DNA of 36,716 nucleotides from Porphyromonadaceae bacterium UBA7087 (lineage in GTDB: Bacteria; Bacteroidota; Bacteroidia; Bacteroidales; Muribaculaceae): assembly GCA_002493515.1 (NCBI GenBank), contig DKYZ01000036.1, positions 1 through 36,716 on the forward strand, written 5' to 3'. The position numbers and the translations under genes are program-made. A model generated the notes under the pieces. That model was not told where the DNA came from, did no database searches, and saw nothing but the letters and a program-made list of their open reading frames with translations. Below, piece after piece: positions 33,594 to 36,716 of the stretch; the first letter of the stretch is position 1; each line of letters starts with the position of its first letter.

Positions 33594-33619
33594 ATTTGCT
33601 CAACATATGATGAGCAAAT
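33594..33619. promoter_or_regulatory. 26-bp near-perfect palindrome, probable operator
   Basis: Arms ATTTGCTCA (33594-33602) and TGAGCAAAT (33611-33619) flank a central CATATG (33604-33609), with only one mismatched pair. There is no U-tract, so a dimeric protein-binding site is more likely than a terminator. Its centre is about 75-80 bp upstream of the -7 element, in the position of an activator or looping site. Confidence 0.65.
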
Positions 33620-33680
33620 GATATATTCCCGCAACTCGTTTCCATTCATTTCCAATCAATTGCGATTCTAATTCTTCCCG

Positions 33681-33701
33681 CTACTTCTCTTATGGAGAGA
33701 A
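33681..33701 (-). repeat. Right inverted repeat / recombination site
   Basis: Exact reverse complement of 33500-33520. It lies in a 23-bp dyad with perfect 9-bp arms TACTTCTCT (33682-33690) and AGAGAAGTA (33696-33704) and a 5-bp centre TATGG, the layout of a tyrosine-recombinase core site. Confidence 0.88.
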
Positions 33702-33756
33702 GTAACAGAAACAGAGATAAAAATGATATTGGAAAGAATATTGAAACAGCGGGAAT

Positions 33757-34995
33757 ATGAGGCATTTGGAAGAGAAAGAATGTAACCGGACAAGGGGTTG
33801 CAAGCCGGAAACGGAAGCGAAGTATCGCCAGGCGTTGGAACTGTATGCCACCACGGGCCTATCCTATGTTGAGATTTGTCGGCAGTGCGGAATTTCCGTC
33901 AGTGGATTTTCACGTTACATCCGCACCTATCATCGGCATCTGATGCTGAAACGCAACGGCATCACATGCAGCAGGGAGGATGCCAACCGTATCGGGATAG
34001 GCCAAAGGCGCGGACAGCGTCCCGAAACCTATGCCAAATACAAGGAGGCTATCAGGGCATGTGACAGCATGGAATACATCGAGTGTAACGTGTCTCAGAT
34101 TGCCCGTGAATTCGGACTGAGTGGCACCAATCTCGGGAAACAGTTGAGATTACATTATCCCGAAGTGCTCGAATTACGCGAGAAAACACGGCAACGGCTT
34201 GGGCTGAATGACAGGCTTCCCCGGGGTACACGCCCATGGTGCAGGGAACAGTATGCCAGGGCGGTGGAGCTCTTGCGTGCGGACCTCTATATCACGGTTC
34301 AGGAAGCCGCCGATCGTTGCAACGTCTCCTATGCCGGATTGGAACAACATCTGATATTCTATCACAAAGAGCTGGTGGAAAACCGTATCAAGATACGCAA
34401 ACGAGCGGTAAGACAGAAATATAAGGGCCAGATAACTGGACGCGGAACGCTTCATGCACCCACTCCCGAAACAGTAAGCAAATACGCTGAAGCATTGCAT
34501 CTGTATCGCACAACGTCTATGTCAGCCCGAAAAATAGCCAGACAGACTGAAGTGACGATAAAAGGTTTCTACGACTATCTGCAGACCTGGCACAAGGAGT
34601 TGCTGAGCGAAAGAAAATACAATCCGGCCACTGCCGGTAAATACGCCGACGCGATTGTCCGGCTGAAAAAGGGAGATTTAACGACGGCGCAGGTCGCGGC
34701 AGAGTTCGGGCTGCATCCTGAAAGCTTCAGGCAATACCTGAAAGTGCATGAGCCGGAACTTCATGCAAAGTTGGGAATGAAAAAGACGGCTGATGGCAAA
34801 CTGGTATCACCTAAAAGCATGGAAAAATACAGGGAGGCCATCAACCTCTACAGAACGACAACAGAAAGCGTGAAATCGCTTGCAGGAAAGTTTGGATTCA
34901 ACGACCGCTCATTCATCCAGTTCGTAAAAAGACAATTTCCAGAAGCTCATGAGCAACACCTGAAATTGCTTCAACATAAGAAAAAAGCTCCCTGA
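33757..34995 (+). CDS. Six-repeat helix-turn-helix protein, putative phase-variable DNA-binding regulator
   Basis: A 412-residue soluble basic protein I cannot assign to a named family. It consists of six related units, each starting [KQ]YxxA and followed by an HTH-like helix pair and an aromatic/basic end: about 22-64, 94-140, 166-208, 242-285, 295-338 and 357-404. Aligned cores are LSYVEICRQCGISVSGFSRYI, VSQIAREFGLSGTNLGKQL, VQEAADRCNVSYAGLEQHL, SARKIARQTEVTIKGFYDYL, TAQVAAEFGLHPESFRQYL and VKSLAGKFGFNDRSFIQFV. Such an array suggests binding to a long or repeated DNA target. It lies 55 bp after the right inverted repeat with no promoter motif in the gap, so its expression probably depends on the switch. 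Function as a regulator is inference. Confidence 0.8.
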   Translation: MRHLEEKECNRTRGCKPETEAKYRQALELYATTGLSYVEICRQCGISVSGFSRYIRTYHRHLMLKRNGITCSREDANRIGIGQRRGQRPETYAKYKEAIRACDSMEYIECNVSQIAREFGLSGTNLGKQLRLHYPEVLELREKTRQRLGLNDRLPRGTRPWCREQYARAVELLRADLYITVQEAADRCNVSYAGLEQHLIFYHKELVENRIKIRKRAVRQKYKGQITGRGTLHAPTPETVSKYAEALHLYRTTSMSARKIARQTEVTIKGFYDYLQTWHKELLSERKYNPATAGKYADAIVRLKKGDLTTAQVAAEFGLHPESFRQYLKVHEPELHAKLGMKKTADGKLVSPKSMEKYREAINLYRTTTESVKSLAGKFGFNDRSFIQFVKRQFPEAHEQHLKLLQHKKKAP

Positions 34996-35049
34996 GCGAC
35001 AACATATTACAAAATATTCCGAATATAACAGGCAATCTTCTGTCATTGA

Positions 35050-35081
35050 TTTGTTTTTATGATGGCGTTGAGTTATCTTTG
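35050..35081 (+). promoter_or_regulatory. Consensus Bacteroidetes promoter of the AAA/PD-(D/E)XK gene
   Basis: TTTG at 35050-35053, a 20-bp spacer and TATCTTTG at 35074-35081 form the best -33/-7 pair in the window. The predicted transcription start is near 35086, which decides for the ATG at 35098 over the one at 35059. Confidence 0.75.
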
Positions 35082-35097
35082 TAAAAAATTTGAAGTC

Positions 35098-36657
35098 ATG
35101 GCAGATATTGTAAGATACCCGATAGGAGAACAGTCGTTTGAGGAAATCAGAGAAAGGGATTGCCTGTATGTTGACAAGACCCCTTTTATTGAGAATGTTA
35201 TTGAGAGCGGAGGAAAATATTATTTTCTCGGAAGGCCACGCCGTTTCGGAAAAAGCCTGTTCCTCAATACGCTCCAATGCTTCTTCGAGGGGAAGCGCCA
35301 TCTCTTCAAGGGGCTCTACGCCGACACCATGGACTGGGAATGGGAACCATATCCCGTACTCAAGCTCGACCTAAACATCGAGAAATACCAGACACCCGAA
35401 ACGCTGGACGCGGTGATTGAGAAAACATTAAGGGAATGGGAGCGTAGATATGGGATAACACCGGAAATCGACAATTCATCCGTCAGATTCAGTGATATTA
35501 TCCGTATCGCCTCTGAAAAGACGGGCAAGGGGGTGGTGATTCTTGTCGATGAGTATGACAAGCCGCTGGTAAACAACCTCCACAACAAGGAGAATTTCGA
35601 ATACTGCCGCAACAGGCTCGCGGCCCTATATTCCAATTTCAAGAGCAGCGCCGACCACATGCGCCTCGTTTTCCTCACAGGAGTCAGCCGTTTTGCTCAC
35701 CTCAGCGTATTCTCTGACTTAAATAACATACAGGATATCTCGTTCGATGACGAGTATGCCGCAATCTGCGGTATCACTGAAGAGGAACTGCTTGCAAACT
35801 TCGACGCAGGTATTGATTCCATTGCTGCCAAATATCGTAAAGACAGGGAACAGATCGTCGAGAAGTTGAGGACATATTACGACGGTTACCGGTTTTCCGA
35901 TGAGGAGACTTACATCTACAATCCCTATTCCTTACTGAGCGTGATGCAGAAGAGGAAATTCCGCAATTACTGGATAGCCTCCGGAACACCGTCGCTGCTA
36001 TTGAAGCAAATGAAGAAATTTGACGTGGACCTGGAGTCGCTGCTCCACACACATTGCGGACAGGACGGACTCTCCGGGCTCGACCTCGACAATCCAAATC
36101 CCGTTGCACTCTTCTTCCAGACCGGGTATCTGACAATCAAGGATTACGACTTCGACACAGACATATATACCCTCGGACTGCCAAACGAGGAGGTCAAGGC
36201 CGGGTTCCTGGAATATCTGCTGCCCCGCTATCTCAACACAGGAAGCCAGGACGCGCCCTTCCTGGTCAGCGAGTTTGTTCGCGAGTTCCGCGAAGGGGAT
36301 GTCGAGGGTTTCATGCACCGCCTGCAGAGCCTCTTCGCCTCCGTCAGCTACCGGATGCGCATGGACCAGGAGATCAACGTGCACAACGGCCTGCTGATGC
36401 TCATGCTTCTCGTCGGGCTCAGCGTCCAGACGGAATACTGTACCTCCTCGGGACGCATCGACCTCTTTGTGGCAACCGACCGCTTCTACTACATCATCGA
36501 GCTCAAGCTCGACGGAACGGCCCGCGAGGCCCTCGACCAGATTAACAGCAAGGGCTACTCGCTACCCTTCGCCATCGGCAACCGCCAGGTCATAAAGATC
36601 GGTGTCAACTTCTCAACCCAGACCCGTACCCTCGTCGACTGGCTCGTGGAACCTTGA
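35098..36657 (+). CDS. AAA-ATPase-like protein with C-terminal PD-(D/E)XK nuclease-type domain
   Basis: A 519-residue protein of a type abundant in gut Bacteroidales (AAA-ATPase_like followed by PDDEXK_9/DUF1703). The start reads DIVRYPIGEQSFEEIRERDCLYVDKT. The P-loop-like GRPRRFGKSLFLNTL is near residue 46 and the Walker B-like VVILVDEYDKPLVNNL near 150. The nuclease-like end is GRIDLFVATDRFYYIIELKLDG near 452-470, with the Asp and ExK spaced as in the superfamily. Its role is not established; links to mobile elements or defence have been suggested for relatives. It has its own consensus promoter, and the frame upstream of 35098 would start before the predicted transcript. It appears complete. 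Confidence 0.88.
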   Translation: MADIVRYPIGEQSFEEIRERDCLYVDKTPFIENVIESGGKYYFLGRPRRFGKSLFLNTLQCFFEGKRHLFKGLYADTMDWEWEPYPVLKLDLNIEKYQTPETLDAVIEKTLREWERRYGITPEIDNSSVRFSDIIRIASEKTGKGVVILVDEYDKPLVNNLHNKENFEYCRNRLAALYSNFKSSADHMRLVFLTGVSRFAHLSVFSDLNNIQDISFDDEYAAICGITEEELLANFDAGIDSIAAKYRKDREQIVEKLRTYYDGYRFSDEETYIYNPYSLLSVMQKRKFRNYWIASGTPSLLLKQMKKFDVDLESLLHTHCGQDGLSGLDLDNPNPVALFFQTGYLTIKDYDFDTDIYTLGLPNEEVKAGFLEYLLPRYLNTGSQDAPFLVSEFVREFREGDVEGFMHRLQSLFASVSYRMRMDQEINVHNGLLMLMLLVGLSVQTEYCTSSGRIDLFVATDRFYYIIELKLDGTAREALDQINSKGYSLPFAIGNRQVIKIGVNFSTQTRTLVDWLVEP

Positions 36658-36716
36658 AGAATATTTCATCTGAATTTACTATTCGTGCAAAAAACAATGA
36701 TTCGGTAAATTTAGAG

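Larger units (their letters stand above)
33500..33701. other. Candidate invertible promoter segment (phase-variation switch)
   Basis: A 202-bp segment bounded by perfect 21-bp inverted repeats, lying between the recombinase stop and the multi-HTH gene start. The inner 160 bp carries one TAnnTTTG match (minus strand, 33529-33536) and a 26-bp near-palindrome (33594-33619). Opposed sites beside a tyrosine recombinase should give inversion. As sequenced the promoter motif faces the recombinase. After inversion the motif would fall at about 33665-33672 on plus, roughly 85 bp before the multi-HTH start. I read the sequenced state as OFF for that gene. Confidence 0.82.

Noticed and set aside
35059..35097. 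Upstream ATG for the AAA/PD-(D/E)XK gene
   Set aside because: It lies between the -33 and -7 boxes of a consensus promoter, so it would not be on the transcript.
32264..36657. Integrated mobile element or genomic island headed by the tyrosine recombinase
   Set aside because: No flanking direct repeats, tRNA target, mobilisation or replication genes are visible; the local inverted repeats explain the recombinase better.
1..36716. CRISPR arrays, tRNA or rRNA genes, riboswitches
   Set aside because: No spaced direct repeats, tRNA-like arms or rRNA-like stretches were seen, and the gaps between genes are too short for most of them.

Overview
The window looks like a chromosomal segment of a gut Bacteroidales bacterium, most likely in or near Muribaculaceae. 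Three things support this. Several gene starts are preceded by the Bacteroidetes -7 promoter motif TAnnTTTG. Many genes are lineage-typical: a complete Bat (aerotolerance-type) operon, a DUF4827-like lipoprotein, a Spi-domain protein with a type IX-secretion-like tail, and an AAA/PD-(D/E)XK protein of a type abundant in gut Bacteroidales. Genes are tightly packed with many ATGA stop/start overlaps. The family-level placement is inference.

Layout. 195-6419 (minus): a small HTH protein, a universal stress protein, MutS2, and an SGNH hydrolase paired with an MBOAT O-acyltransferase. 6617-16316 (minus): one long operon, moxR - DUF58 - membrane protein - batA - batB - batC - short batD paralogue - batD - batE. 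16456-21470 (minus): sppA - lpxK - purine nucleoside phosphorylase - thiL. 21521-24550 (minus): nrnA - DUF4827 lipoprotein - glmM. A divergent promoter pair at 24570-24608 separates these from mazG - topB - a FeoB-associated Cys-rich protein (plus). 27525-30017 (minus): mtnN - dtd - a serine hydrolase. A YciO/Sua5-type gene follows on plus. A Spi-domain secreted protein and a small membrane protein follow on minus.

The most remarkable part is 32264-34995. A tyrosine recombinase (32264-33472) is followed 27 bp later by a 202-bp segment bounded by perfect 21-bp inverted repeats (33500-33520 and 33681-33701). The segment carries a TAACTTTG promoter motif pointing back at the recombinase and a near-perfect 26-bp palindrome at its middle. 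Beyond it lies a gene for a 412-residue protein built from six tandem helix-turn-helix-like repeats. I read this as a self-contained phase-variation module: the recombinase flips a promoter that turns a multi-HTH regulator on or off. It appears OFF as sequenced, and the OFF orientation could instead make antisense RNA to the recombinase. The next gene, an AAA/PD-(D/E)XK protein, has its own consensus-like promoter and is probably independent.

No tRNA, rRNA, CRISPR array or insertion sequence was seen, and no stretch over 300 bases lacks a gene.
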